64,000 nt of DNA from Akkermansia massiliensis (GTDB taxonomy: Bacteria > Verrucomicrobiota > Verrucomicrobiia > Verrucomicrobiales > Akkermansiaceae). The DNA is taken from NCBI RefSeq assembly GCF_018847375.1, contig NZ_CP072036.1, positions 2,418,001 to 2,482,000 on the forward strand. Direction: 5' to 3'. This document shows positions 43,435 to 50,745 of this stretch, in pieces (positions within the stretch are counted from its first letter, which is position 1; every line of letters begins with the position of its first letter). Below the pieces are notes generated by a model. It had not been told where the DNA came from and did no database searches. It saw only the letters and a program-made list of their open reading frames with translations. The position numbers and the translations under genes were made by a program.

Positions 43435-43720
43435 TCCTATGGCCTACGATCCCAATACTCTGGCCTTTCTCATTGGCCTTCAACTCAACCGATTCCCGGA
43501 TGCTTGCTACCACTGGGAGGTCTACGATCCACGCTGGCCGGGCATGATCGCCATCCGCCTGGAGCAGCTCGGTGAGCGCTACATCCCTGTAGATGGAGAG
43601 CTGTTCTTGGAGTGGCTCAGCACCACGCCAGACCTCACCTGGCAGCATGTCGTGGACATGCTGACCAAGAAAAGAAAGCAACTTAACAAGAGACATGCAA
43701 ATAACAATGTACAACAATAA
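43427..43720 (+). CDS. small early phage protein, 97 residues
   Basis: ATG 43427 (MPDPMAYDPNTLAFLIGLQ) overlaps the preceding stop by eight bases. The product has aromatic residues in the middle (CYHWEVYDPRWPGMIAIRL) and a basic end (TKKRKQLNKRHANNN). It overlaps the next gene by 26 bases. Function unknown. Confidence 0.6.
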   Translation: MPDPMAYDPNTLAFLIGLQLNRFPDACYHWEVYDPRWPGMIAIRLEQLGERYIPVDGELFLEWLSTTPDLTWQHVVDMLTKKRKQLNKRHANNNVQQ

Positions 43721-44078
43721 ATACAAGTGCCCTCATTGCGGCAAGCTCAGGCCCGTCGATCCGTCAACCTATAAGGTCGGTGATGTGGTCTACGTCAACC
43801 GGACCACTCAGACAACGACCAAGTCCGCCGACCGGATCAGGATATCGTGTAGAGTCTCTGGTTATGATGGGGTTATTGAGCGGATATTGTCAGAGGGTAA
43901 GGCCGTGGTACGGAGAGGATTCAAAGGGTACGGCCGACTCTGTGTCGTGCCCATTGCCGATCTTACTCTAGACGGTGCTCCTAGTGTGGGCGCTTACGCC
44001 CTGATAGGGCAGTGCCAATGTAACAACTCCCAACCTCAAAACACAGACCACAATGGGCAAGACACGCACAACGACTAA
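43695..44078 (+). CDS. early phage protein with N-terminal CxxC zinc-ribbon motif
   Basis: Begins MQITMYNNKYKCPHCGKLRPVDPS; an alternative start is 43707. The CPHCGK pair suggests a metal ribbon, followed by a strand-rich domain (VGDVVYVNRTT, GKAVVRRGFKGYGRLCVVPIADLTL) with an SH3-like pattern, and a C-terminal CQCNN. It overlaps Gam by 26 bases. Function unknown. Confidence 0.6.
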   Translation: MQITMYNNKYKCPHCGKLRPVDPSTYKVGDVVYVNRTTQTTTKSADRIRISCRVSGYDGVIERILSEGKAVVRRGFKGYGRLCVVPIADLTLDGAPSVGAYALIGQCQCNNSQPQNTDHNGQDTHND

Positions 44079-44583
44079 GGCCACGGATCAGAAAGTGATC
44101 AAGGACCGGGTCGATTTCATCAAGACCCTGGACGACATCGCTCGCAAGGGCGTCGAGCTGGACACCTTGCAGGCGGCCAAGGAGACCGCCTTGCAGCAGG
44201 TTCTCACGGATCATGACCCCGGTATCAGCGATCTGACCACGGAGATTAACAGTCTCGTCAAGATGGCCGAGCAATGGGCCTCTCCTCGTCGTGAGGAGTT
44301 ATTCCCCAAGGGCCGCAAGTCCGGGACGACAGCCTTGACCACCTACGGCTACCGCCTGGGGCAGCCCTCCCTCAAGCCCGCCAAGGGCTGGACCTGGGAC
44401 AAGATTGTCGCCCTGCTCAAGACTACACGCCGCAAGGCGTACCTGGTCACCAAGGTGACTCCTGACAAGGATGCGATCCGCCAGCATGTCAAGCCTCACA
44501 AGCTCGCCAAGCTGGGGCTTAAAATTGAGCAGGTAGAGACATTTTTTGTAGAGAGGAGCACCAAGAGCGATGACCGAGATTGA
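44053..44583 (+). CDS. gam: Gam-like host-nuclease inhibitor
   Basis: The 176-residue protein starts MGKTRTTTKATDQKVIKDRVDFIKTLDDIARKGVELDTLQAAKETALQQV, the long first helix of the Mu Gam family, and then LTTEINSLVKMAEQWASPRREELFPKGRKSGTTALTTYGYRLGQPSLKP, with the family's GRKSG...LTTYGYRLG strand. Gam binds double-stranded DNA ends, like Ku, and protects phage DNA from host exonuclease. It is part of the rightward early operon. Confidence 0.85.
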   Translation: MGKTRTTTKATDQKVIKDRVDFIKTLDDIARKGVELDTLQAAKETALQQVLTDHDPGISDLTTEINSLVKMAEQWASPRREELFPKGRKSGTTALTTYGYRLGQPSLKPAKGWTWDKIVALLKTTRRKAYLVTKVTPDKDAIRQHVKPHKLAKLGLKIEQVETFFVERSTKSDDRD

Positions 44584-44740
44584 GGTAGTCTACATTGATA
44601 GCCATGTCGTCCTGACTGTTACAACCGGGTCAGTACGCGGTGCAAGCACCGCCACGCTGATCCACCTGACTCCCGCACAGCGGGACCAGTTGGTCAATGA
44701 TTTACAACATCCCAAGCAACAATCCGATCATGAGCAATAA
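44570..44740 (+). CDS. 56-residue early phage protein
   Basis: ATG 44570 to TAA 44740, reading MTEIEVVYIDSHVVLTVTTGSVRGAST and ending KQQSDHEQ. It overlaps Gam by 14 bases and the next gene by 11 bases. Tight overlaps within the operon make it credible; no domain is recognised. Confidence 0.55.
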   Translation: MTEIEVVYIDSHVVLTVTTGSVRGASTATLIHLTPAQRDQLVNDLQHPKQQSDHEQ

Positions 44741-45368
44741 GCCACTCACCAAGCGACAGATCACCGTGCTGTCCATCATGGCCGGCAAAGCTTACAAGCG
44801 CATCCAGTCCCAGGGCTGCCCCCTTCCTCCCTTGGCGGAGTGGAGACATCAGGAGGTGTGGTACGCCACCGGGATCACCGAGTCGCTGACCCAGTGTTGT
44901 CAAGAGCACTACGTGCCTATCTATAATAGGCTGGCAGCCTACCTGGGCGATGCTCCCATTAAGGACCGTACCTGGTCGGAGATGGGCAAGGTCATCCACA
45001 ACCTGCGCGATGCCATGCAGCGCTATGAGACAGCGCCGGACTATCTGGCGGCTATTGTGCGCGACCAACTGCATCTATCCTGCACAGGTCGGACAGTGTA
45101 CAATACCCTGCGAGATCATGCTGCCGTGGAGCATGTCCAGCACCTGATGTACACCATCATCAACCGGGGCCGGGCGGATGCCCGCAAACTGGCCTCCGAG
45201 ACCGGCCAAGAGACCTACGAACCGCATGCTGATCCGCGCACGATGCCGCCCGGCAAGCTGGCCGATCATGTCGGGGCTGTCCCTCTTGAGCGCCACCGCT
45301 CAGCTCTGGAGGCTACCTGGGATATGACCGCCCGCAAGTACAACCAGGGGAGGTGCAATCATGAGTAA
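44730..45368 (+). CDS. early phage protein of unknown function, 212 residues
   Basis: ATG 44730 starts MSNKPLTKRQITVLSIMAGKAYKRIQSQG. The product has helical, basic and aromatic segments (WRHQEVWYATGITESLTQCCQEHYVPIYNRLAAYLG) and a polar end with RARKYN-like basic residues. It is the second last gene of the rightward operon. Size and position are those of late-early accessory genes in Mu-like phages such as gp16, but motif evidence is lacking. Confidence 0.55.
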   Translation: MSNKPLTKRQITVLSIMAGKAYKRIQSQGCPLPPLAEWRHQEVWYATGITESLTQCCQEHYVPIYNRLAAYLGDAPIKDRTWSEMGKVIHNLRDAMQRYETAPDYLAAIVRDQLHLSCTGRTVYNTLRDHAAVEHVQHLMYTIINRGRADARKLASETGQETYEPHADPRTMPPGKLADHVGAVPLERHRSALEATWDMTARKYNQGRCNHE

Positions 45369-45594
45369 TCCTGGCTATCCGCTCACCTGGCCGGAGGCTC
45401 TTAGAGCTGCCAAGGAGGGAGCCATGATTGAGTCTGCCTGCTTATCTCAATCGGATGGATACCGCATTATGGCAGTATTCAGCCCATCCAAGGGGGTGCT
45501 AGTCGATCATATTTGGCAGGACTGGGTTATTGACATCGGCAGTAACGAGGTCCGATCTGGATGGCGTATCGTCCCACAGGAGGAGGTGCAGTAG
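45361..45594 (+). CDS. small protein resembling DUF2829 / Thoeris anti-defence Tad2
   Basis: The 77-residue protein starts MSNPGYPLTWPEALRAAKEGAMIESACLSQSDGYRIMAVF and ends HIWQDWVIDIGSNEVRSGWRIVPQEE. DUF2829 proteins begin with a similar F-E-x-A-L-x-x-x-K-x-G-x segment and end with a W-x-P/D-W-x-x-x pattern; Tad2 of this family sequesters the Thoeris signal molecule. Here the match is partial. It overlaps the previous gene by eight bases and lies just before the terminator at 45646. Confidence 0.4.
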   Translation: MSNPGYPLTWPEALRAAKEGAMIESACLSQSDGYRIMAVFSPSKGVLVDHIWQDWVIDIGSNEVRSGWRIVPQEEVQ

Positions 45595-45645
45595 GACTGA
45601 TCATGGTCCGACCATTGATAGACCATGACGCTCTTATACAATTCA

Positions 45646-45675
45646 GGCCGCCAGGTTGTTCCTGGCGGCCTTTTT
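45646..45675 (+). terminator. terminator after the early operon
   Basis: GGCCGCCAGG (45646-45655), loop TTGTT, CCTGGCGGCC (45661-45670), then TTTTT. A perfect ten-base stem. Confidence 0.85.
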
Positions 45676-45679
45676 CATT

Positions 45680-45895
45680 TCAATCATCATCTTCCTCTCT
45701 CCTGATCACAATCCACACGTTGTCGAGTACATCCCTCACCCAGCATGTTGTTTTGGCCCCTTCACGAGTTGCCCACATCAACACGACAGCGGTATCATGG
45801 AGATGGTAAATTTGAGGGGCCTTTTTCCTCCGATCTTCTGGAGAGATAACGGTAATGGAGCCGTACAATGGTATGCAATATGTAGATGTACACAT
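45680..45895 (-). CDS. possible 71-residue protein at the phage right end
   Basis: Starts MCTSTYCIPLYGSITVISPEDRRKKAPQIYH and ends RDVLDNVWIVIRREEDDD. Sequence composition is protein-like (alternating strands, balanced charge) and it is read leftward between the right end and the early-operon terminator, the place where cargo genes often sit. It has no recognised family. Confidence 0.45.
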   Translation of the reverse strand: MCTSTYCIPLYGSITVISPEDRRKKAPQIYHLHDTAVVLMWATREGAKTTCWVRDVLDNVWIVIRREEDDD

Positions 45896-45916
45896 GCGGG
45901 AATCCTATCATGATTA

Positions 45917-45996
45917 TTTTCCACGATGCTTGATAATTTGCATTCCTGACGCCGATTTTTTCCACACTGTCTTTCCCTGATCACCCGACGCTTGCA
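45917..45996 (-). repeat. right end of the Mu-like prophage with three transposase-binding-like motifs
   Basis: Read on the reverse strand from the right, the end is TGCAAGCGTCGGGTGATC, then related motifs GTGATCAGGGAAA, ACAGTGTGGAAAA and GCATCGTGGAAAA. The last is part of the perfect 22-bp inverted repeat shared with the left end (45917-45938). Confidence 0.75.
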
Positions 45997-46015
45997 CCCC
46001 TTGATTTTCCTAGCG

Positions 46016-46053
46016 TTCACCCTTATTCACCCCAAATTCACCCCTTTCCACCC
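46016..46053 (+). repeat. phased TTCACCC repeats next to the prophage right end
   Basis: TTCACCC-like units begin at 46016, 46026, 46037 and 46047 (the last as TCCACCC), spaced 10-11 bases, about one helical turn. They start about 20 bases beyond the prophage end and lie outside it. Possibly a protein-binding array. Confidence 0.5.
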
Positions 46054-46103
46054 TTCACTGATAACGATCATCCGCAAGGAGTGCGTAACTCTTCCTAAAA
46101 ATG

Positions 46104-46143
46104 AAAAGCTCTCCAGGCTTGTTTGGTCTGGAGAGCTTTTTTT
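46104..46143. terminator. intrinsic terminator, works for the leftward remnant genes
   Basis: AAAAGCTCTCCAG (46104-46116) pairs perfectly with CTGGAGAGCTTTT (46128-46140), followed by T residues; A residues precede it, so it can stop transcription from both directions. Confidence 0.85.
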
Positions 46144-46156
46144 CGGGTTTTGTTGT

Positions 46157-46420
46157 TTATTTTTCAGCCGGGGGCTGCCGGTTCAGATCGAGTTCTGCGG
46201 GAGGGAGGGACTGGAGCAGGGTCAGAATGGGGTCCTGCGGTGCGGCGCCCGCTTCCCGCTGGCGTTTGAATTCCTCCTCTTCCTGCTGGAGGGCCGCCAG
46301 TTTGGTATCTTCCACCAGCGCCTTGAATTTGTCCGCCTGGGAGTATTCTCCATCCGTATCCCGGAAGACGCGGGCCAGCCAGCGGCGTTTTTCTTCCGTG
46401 CTGAGCAGGGGCTCTTTCAT
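46157..46420 (-). CDS. small phage-type protein, possible terminase small subunit
   Basis: An 87-residue protein starting MKEPLLSTEEKRRWLARVFRDTDGEYSQADKFKALVEDT. The helical STEEKRRWLARVF...QADKFKAL pattern is seen in small terminase-like proteins, and a polar Glu/Gln-rich linker and Pro-rich end follow. It overlaps the wHTH gene by four bases (ATGA). The assignment is weak. Confidence 0.5.
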   Translation of the reverse strand: MKEPLLSTEEKRRWLARVFRDTDGEYSQADKFKALVEDTKLAALQQEEEEFKRQREAGAAPQDPILTLLQSLPPAELDLNRQPPAEK

Positions 46421-46710
46421 GGGCTGGGGAGGGTGTTTTTATCCAGCAGGTTTCCTGCAAGCTGTTCCCCATCCGCGGTGGGGCGGTAGACGTAAGGGCG
46501 GCTGTCCCCGAAGCGGTTGATGTATCCCTGTGCAATGAGGTCCTGCAGGATGTTGGTAACGGTATTGGGATGCAAGCGCGTGGCTTCCGTAATGGTACTG
46601 TGGCGCCTGTATCCGGCAATGACGGCCAGGATGACCTGGGCGCTGCTGAGGCGGAAGTCCAGCCTGCGGACGTTGGAGGCGAATATCTGTATGAAGTCCA
46701 GGGCTTTCAT
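46417..46710 (-). CDS. winged-helix DNA-binding protein (MarR-like)
   Basis: The 97-residue protein starts MKALDFIQIFASNVRRLDFRLSSAQVILAVIAGYRRHSTITEATRLHPNTVTNILQDLIAQGYINRF, a full winged helix with STITEATRLHPNTVTNILQDL as helix-turn-helix. It overlaps the next gene by four bases. In this remnant it may be a phage regulator. It is followed by YVYRPTADGEQLAGNLL, the wing and end. Confidence 0.7.
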   Translation of the reverse strand: MKALDFIQIFASNVRRLDFRLSSAQVILAVIAGYRRHSTITEATRLHPNTVTNILQDLIAQGYINRFGDSRPYVYRPTADGEQLAGNLLDKNTLPSP

Positions 46711-46760
46711 GAGCTTGTATTCACAAGTTGTTGTTATGTTGCTGCCTTGTTATTCTCCTG

Positions 46761-47381
46761 TTATTCACATTCCTCCGGGCAGGCGGGCGACTTGATTTTC
46801 CTCAGCAGGTCCAGCAGGGGGTGGGAGTCGTTGGAGAAGCTCTGCACCGCATTGACGGTTGCCGCCTGCGGGAGAATGATTTTATGGAATTCCTGGTGAA
46901 GATTCTGGCGAAGGCTCTGGTTGCCCGTCAGGGGCATGGCAAGCTTTTCTGCCAGGCGGGTAGCCAGCGCGTCCATGAAGAGGGGATCGAATTGTTCGGC
47001 GTCTTCAATGTCGGCTATGTAGCTCATGGGCAGCGGCGCGCGGGAGGCGTGGATGCGCCTTCCCTGCATTTTCCATTCCGTGCATTCCACATCCAGCACG
47101 CGCAGGCAGTCCGCAGGCAGGGTGAATTGATAGGGTGTCAGGGAGTTGGGCGCCTGGGCGGAGACGGAGTCCAGCGTGGTTTGCGTGGTGGCGAAGGTCC
47201 AGCGCGCCATGCAGAGGGTTTCCCTCCGTGCCGGGTGGTAATGAAGAACGCAGAGACGGGATGCCGTGGATTCATTGGCAATCAGCGCGTCCAGCGGAGC
47301 CTCCCCTATTTTGGAGAGCGCCGCGTTGCAGATGTCCAGCGCGGAGGGAGTGTCCGGCTGAAGTAAGGATTCATTGATCAT
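46761..47381 (-). CDS. podovirus-type tail tubular/adaptor-like protein
   Basis: The 206-residue protein begins MINESLLQPDTPSALDICNAALSKIGEAPLDALIANESTASRLCVLHYHPARRETLCMARWTFATTQ, which is the start pattern of adaptor or tail-tubular proteins (A-L-x-x-I-G, C-x-x-x-Y, L-x-x-W-x-F-A). These rings join the portal to the tail. It is read leftward, opposite to the connector gene, so the module has been rearranged. Confidence 0.65.
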   Translation of the reverse strand: MINESLLQPDTPSALDICNAALSKIGEAPLDALIANESTASRLCVLHYHPARRETLCMARWTFATTQTTLDSVSAQAPNSLTPYQFTLPADCLRVLDVECTEWKMQGRRIHASRAPLPMSYIADIEDAEQFDPLFMDALATRLAEKLAMPLTGNQSLRQNLHQEFHKIILPQAATVNAVQSFSNDSHPLLDLLRKIKSPACPEECE

Positions 47382-47661
47382 AACGCCACATGTTTGGCGG
47401 AAACGGATGCGGAATGCATCACGTTTGGGAACACCCTCTTTGATGCCACCGGTGGCACGTATGCGCCCGGTTTTTCCCCGGATGCATTTTCCTCCAATTC
47501 ATCTATTTGATAAATGCATGCACCTTCCCGGGCAATTCCGGGCAGGTGAGGAGACCGCCCTTTTCCTCCGCGGGGAGCGAACACTCCCGCCGCATGGATC
47601 GTCCGTGCGGCAGGCGGAAGGGGCCATCAGTATAAACCATGCATAGAAAGTAAAAGAGATT
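47382..47661. other. gap between divergent remnant genes
   Basis: About 280 bases between the leftward adaptor-like gene and the rightward small gene. Must hold both promoters. I see no RNA gene or clear promoter. Confidence 0.4.
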
Positions 47662-47877
47662 ATGGGATTCATGAAACCGTCCACTCCTTCCACTCCAGCT
47701 CCGGAGCAGACCATCCCGGTCAAGGCGGAGAGCGTGGGAGAGGAAGTGGGAGAAGATTATCAGGCCCGGGAGCGGCAGAGGCAGGGGATGATTTCCACCA
47801 TTCTGGCGCGCCGCAATTCTTCCGCCGGGCAGGGAGAGGTCAATCCCCGGACCCTGCTTAGGAAAACCCTGGGATAG
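47662..47877 (+). CDS. small conserved phage protein upstream of the connector
   Basis: The 71-residue product starts MGFMKPSTPSTPAPEQTIPVK and contains ERQRQGMISTILARRNSSAG, ending LLRKTLG. Similar short proteins with an R-x-G-x-x-S-T-I-L segment and a K-T-L-L-G end precede portal genes in many podoviruses. It begins nine bases before the connector gene's start region. Role unknown. Confidence 0.6.
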   Translation: MGFMKPSTPSTPAPEQTIPVKAESVGEEVGEDYQARERQRQGMISTILARRNSSAGQGEVNPRTLLRKTLG

Positions 47878-47885
47878 GCACCGCC

Positions 47886-49520
47886 ATGGAAGAGAGAGTT
47901 GCGGAGCTGAATTCCGTGTACAAGTCCCTGGCCGCCCAGCGCGCGCCGTGGGAGACGTGGTGGGACCGCCTGAGGGATTACGTGCTGCCCCGCCGCCTGA
48001 ACCGGGAAGGGGAGGTTTCCCTCCCCACCAGGGACGCCATGGACCGCATGACGGATACCACTGCCGTGGAGGCGTGCCAGAAGCTGGCCAGCGGCCATAT
48101 GTCCTACATTACGCCCAGCCATGACGTGTGGTTCAAGTGGTCGGCTCCGGACGACCGGGGAGGGGACGAGGCGGAGGCCTGGTACAATCAGTGTTCGGAG
48201 ATTGCCCTGAAGGAGCTGTCCGTTTCCAATTTCTATACGGAGATCCATGAGTGTTTTCTGGACCGCGTGGCTTTGGGGACCGGCAGTTTGTTTACGGGAA
48301 CTTCCTCGGACGGAAGGCTGCTGTTCACCAATATTCCGTGCGGTCAGTTCGCCTGTGCGGAGAATGCGGAAGGCCGGGTGGATACCTACGTCAGGGAGTT
48401 TACCTATACCGCCCACCAGGCGCGTTCCATGTTCGGCATGAAGGCCCTGGGGCCCAGGGCGCGGGAGGTGTTGGAACGCGGCGGCAATCCGTACGCCATG
48501 TCCCTGAGGTTTCTGCATGTGGTGCGTCCGCGCACCCGCCGCAGCCGCCGCAGGGAGCAGGCCGCCCACATGCCGTTTGAAAGCGTGTATCTGTCCCTAG
48601 ACGACCAGGTGATCGTGGAGGAGGGGGGATATATGGAGTTTCCCTACCTGGTAACCCGGTTTTTGAAGTGGGGCAGCGGTCCGTACGGCCTCGCGCCCGG
48701 CAGGCTGGTGTTTCCCGCCATCCAGCAGGTTCAGTTCCTGAACCGCATTCTGGACACGCTGGGGGAGGTGGCCGCCTTCCCACGCATTCTGGAGCTCGCC
48801 AACCAGATTGGGGAGGTGGACCTGCGGGCCGGCGGCAGAACCGTCATTACCCCGGAGGCCGCCTCCCTCCACCTTCCGCGGGAGTGGGCCACGCAGGGCA
48901 GGTATGACGTCGGGATGGACCGTCTGGCGCAGAAGCAGGACGCCATCCGGCGCGCCTATTACCTGCCCATGCTGGAGCTTTGGAGCGGCCACCGCGGCAG
49001 CATGACCGCCACGGAGGTGATGGCCCGGGAGAACGAGCGCGTGCTGATGTTTTCCCCGTCCTTCACGCTGTTTGTGAGTGATCTGTATTCCACCATGACG
49101 CGCATTTTCTCCCTGCTGTTCCGCATGGGCAAGTTTCCCAGGCCTCCCCGCGCCGTTCTGCGGGAGGGGAGGGACGGCTCCATTGCCGTCGGAGAGCCCA
49201 GGGTGGTGTACCAGTCAAAGATTGCGCTGGTGCTCAGGCGCTTGCAGAGCGAGGGGATGGACCGCAGCCTTCAGCGCCTGAATATGATGATGCAGGCCGC
49301 TCCGGATTTGGCGGATCATGTGGACTGGGACCATTGCTTCCGCCTGTCCACCCGTGTGGACGGCGCTCCGGAGAGCATGCTGAGGCCCTGGGCCGATGTC
49401 CAGGCCATGCGGAAGGAACGGGCGGACCGCCAGCAGGGGGCCGCACAGGCTCCGGCGGAAGAGGAGCCGTACGCTTCCCTCAATCCCTTGCTTGACCAGT
49501 TAACCACGATTCAGGAATGA
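47886..49520 (+). CDS. phage head-tail connector (portal) protein, podovirus type
   Basis: The 544-residue protein starts MEERVAELNSVYKSLAAQRAPWETWWDRLRDYVLPRRL, the usual start of podoviral head-to-tail connectors (W-D-x-x-x-D-Y-x-x-P-R). It continues DTTAVEACQKLASGHMSYITPSHDVWFKW and later LDTLGEVAAFPRIL. It would form the portal ring. The frame is open and apparently intact, unlike a decayed gene. It overlaps the next gene by four bases. Confidence 0.85.
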   Translation: MEERVAELNSVYKSLAAQRAPWETWWDRLRDYVLPRRLNREGEVSLPTRDAMDRMTDTTAVEACQKLASGHMSYITPSHDVWFKWSAPDDRGGDEAEAWYNQCSEIALKELSVSNFYTEIHECFLDRVALGTGSLFTGTSSDGRLLFTNIPCGQFACAENAEGRVDTYVREFTYTAHQARSMFGMKALGPRAREVLERGGNPYAMSLRFLHVVRPRTRRSRRREQAAHMPFESVYLSLDDQVIVEEGGYMEFPYLVTRFLKWGSGPYGLAPGRLVFPAIQQVQFLNRILDTLGEVAAFPRILELANQIGEVDLRAGGRTVITPEAASLHLPREWATQGRYDVGMDRLAQKQDAIRRAYYLPMLELWSGHRGSMTATEVMARENERVLMFSPSFTLFVSDLYSTMTRIFSLLFRMGKFPRPPRAVLREGRDGSIAVGEPRVVYQSKIALVLRRLQSEGMDRSLQRLNMMMQAAPDLADHVDWDHCFRLSTRVDGAPESMLRPWADVQAMRKERADRQQGAAQAPAEEEPYASLNPLLDQLTTIQE

Positions 49521-49798
49521 ACCAGGATACGACATTGCAGCAGGAGGCCTCCGTCCGGGAGGCCAGTCTCAGAAGGCGCCAGCTTTTCCGGGTGTTTGAC
49601 ACTCCGGACGGGCGGGAGGCGCTGTCCTTTCTGGAAGCCCGCTTCCAGACTGATTTGCCCGTTTTTCAAGGCAGCCCGGGGAGTTATGACCCCCTGGACG
49701 CCATGAGGCGCGATGCCTACAGGGAGGTTTTCCTGTACATCCGCCGTCAAGTTCAGTTAGCCATTAAAGAATCCACAGCAGAAGAAAAGAATGATTGA
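49517..49798 (+). CDS. small phage protein between connector and scaffold-like genes
   Basis: The 93-residue protein starts MNQDTTLQQEASVREASLRRRQLFRVFDTPDGREALSFLEARFQTD and contains YDPLDAMRRDAYREVFLYIRRQVQLAIKEST, a helical pattern of small phage proteins with F-D-T-P-x-G-R-x-x-L. It overlaps the connector and the scaffold-like gene by four and eight bases. Function unknown. Confidence 0.65.
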   Translation: MNQDTTLQQEASVREASLRRRQLFRVFDTPDGREALSFLEARFQTDLPVFQGSPGSYDPLDAMRRDAYREVFLYIRRQVQLAIKESTAEEKND

Positions 49799-50672
49799 TT
49801 CCATTGATAATAATATGGCCGCTCCCTCCGGGGAGGCGGATTTTTCCGGAGCAGTTTTCCCGGAGGCGGAAGCGTTGACAGAAGCCGCGGCTCAAGCCGT
49901 GCCTCTTCCTTCCCTTTTGGGGGAGGACGGCGGTTTTGTTCCGGATTGGTATGCCCGGTTTGATGAGTTGAAGGGGATGGAGAAGTCCCTTTCCAAGTTC
50001 AAGACGCCGGAAGCGCTGGCGAAGAGTTATGCGGAGCTGGAGCGCCTGCGGCATTATCCCGGCGTGGAGAATGAGGAGCAGATGGCTCGGTTCCGCCGTC
50101 TGGCCGGCTTGCCGGAATCGGAGGAAGATTACCGCCTGGAACGTCCGGAGTCCACGCCGGAAAGCGAGTGGAATGCAGGGCTCGCAGAACGCATGGCCCG
50201 CACGGCCTACCGTTACGGCGTACCGCCGGAAGCCATGAACGCTCTCCAGGAAACGATGGCCCAGGCATATGAGGAGGCCCGGGAACAGATGGCGGATTCC
50301 CGGATGGAGATGGAAACGCAGGCGGAACAGTCCCTGCAGCAGGAATGGGGCGCCAATTATGAGCGCAACATGGGCAGGGCTACCGCCGCACTCCAGCGGC
50401 TTGCGTCCGAGACGGGAGTGGATGTGGATGCCCTGCTTGACAATCCGGGGCTAGGGTCCAATCCGGACGTCATCCGCCTGCTGTACCAGGCCTCACGCCT
50501 GCTTGATGAAGCTCCTCTTCATCATTCGGGGGCCGCAACGCCCTCCCCGGCAGAGGAAGCCATGCGCATGGAGTCGGATCCCTCCCATCCGCTTTATGAG
50601 GCGTATATGAATGTGAACCATCCCAATCACAGATACGCCAATGAGTTATACGACCGTTTGACTTCCCGGTAG
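49791..50672 (+). CDS. scaffold-like phage protein
   Basis: The 293-residue protein has an acidic N-terminal region (FSGAVFPEAEALTEAAAQ), then PDWYARFDELKGMEKSLSKFKTPEALAKSYAELERL, a helix pattern widely seen in podoviral scaffold proteins, and a long Glu/Gln-rich helical middle. Scaffold proteins shape the prohead. Downstream a capsid gene would be expected, but a terminator follows instead. Confidence 0.65.
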   Translation: MIDSIDNNMAAPSGEADFSGAVFPEAEALTEAAAQAVPLPSLLGEDGGFVPDWYARFDELKGMEKSLSKFKTPEALAKSYAELERLRHYPGVENEEQMARFRRLAGLPESEEDYRLERPESTPESEWNAGLAERMARTAYRYGVPPEAMNALQETMAQAYEEAREQMADSRMEMETQAEQSLQQEWGANYERNMGRATAALQRLASETGVDVDALLDNPGLGSNPDVIRLLYQASRLLDEAPLHHSGAATPSPAEEAMRMESDPSHPLYEAYMNVNHPNHRYANELYDRLTSR

Positions 50673-50711
50673 CCGTCCGGGCCGTTTCAGCAACGGAATT
50701 GGTTGAAAAGC

Positions 50712-50745
50712 AAGCCCGGCGGGAGAATTCTTCCGCCGGGCTTTT
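50712..50745 (+). terminator. terminator closing the remnant
   Basis: AAGCCCGGCGG (50712-50722) pairs with CCGCCGGGCTT (50733-50743), then TT. It follows the scaffold-like gene by about 40 bases. Confidence 0.85.

Larger units (their letters stand above)
14907..45993. mobile_element. Mu-like transposable prophage, about 31 kb
   Basis: The region encodes a DDE transposase, MuB-like ATPase, Gam, repressor, Mu-type small and large terminase, gp29-type portal, I-type protease/scaffold, capsid, tail tape measure and fibre, plus a Mom-like protein. Both ends carry inverted copies of a perfect 22-bp sequence (14933-14954 and 45917-45938) containing GCATCGTGGAAAA. GCACC at 14902-14906 and 45994-45998 would be a 5-bp target duplication. 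Alternatively the right end is 45996, which makes both ends start with TG (TGTAACGTCG and TGCAAGCGTCG), but then no exact duplication is seen. No gene looks broken, so it may be active. Confidence 0.9.
46157..50745. mobile_element. podovirus-like prophage remnant
   Basis: Three leftward genes (46157-47381) and four rightward genes (47662-50672) resemble parts of a podovirus morphogenesis module: adaptor-like, connector and scaffold-like genes. Large terminase, capsid, polymerase and integrase are missing. It lies on the 3' side of tRNA-Val at 51088-51162, a common integration place. Whether it is decayed or retained for a host function cannot be told. Confidence 0.6.
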
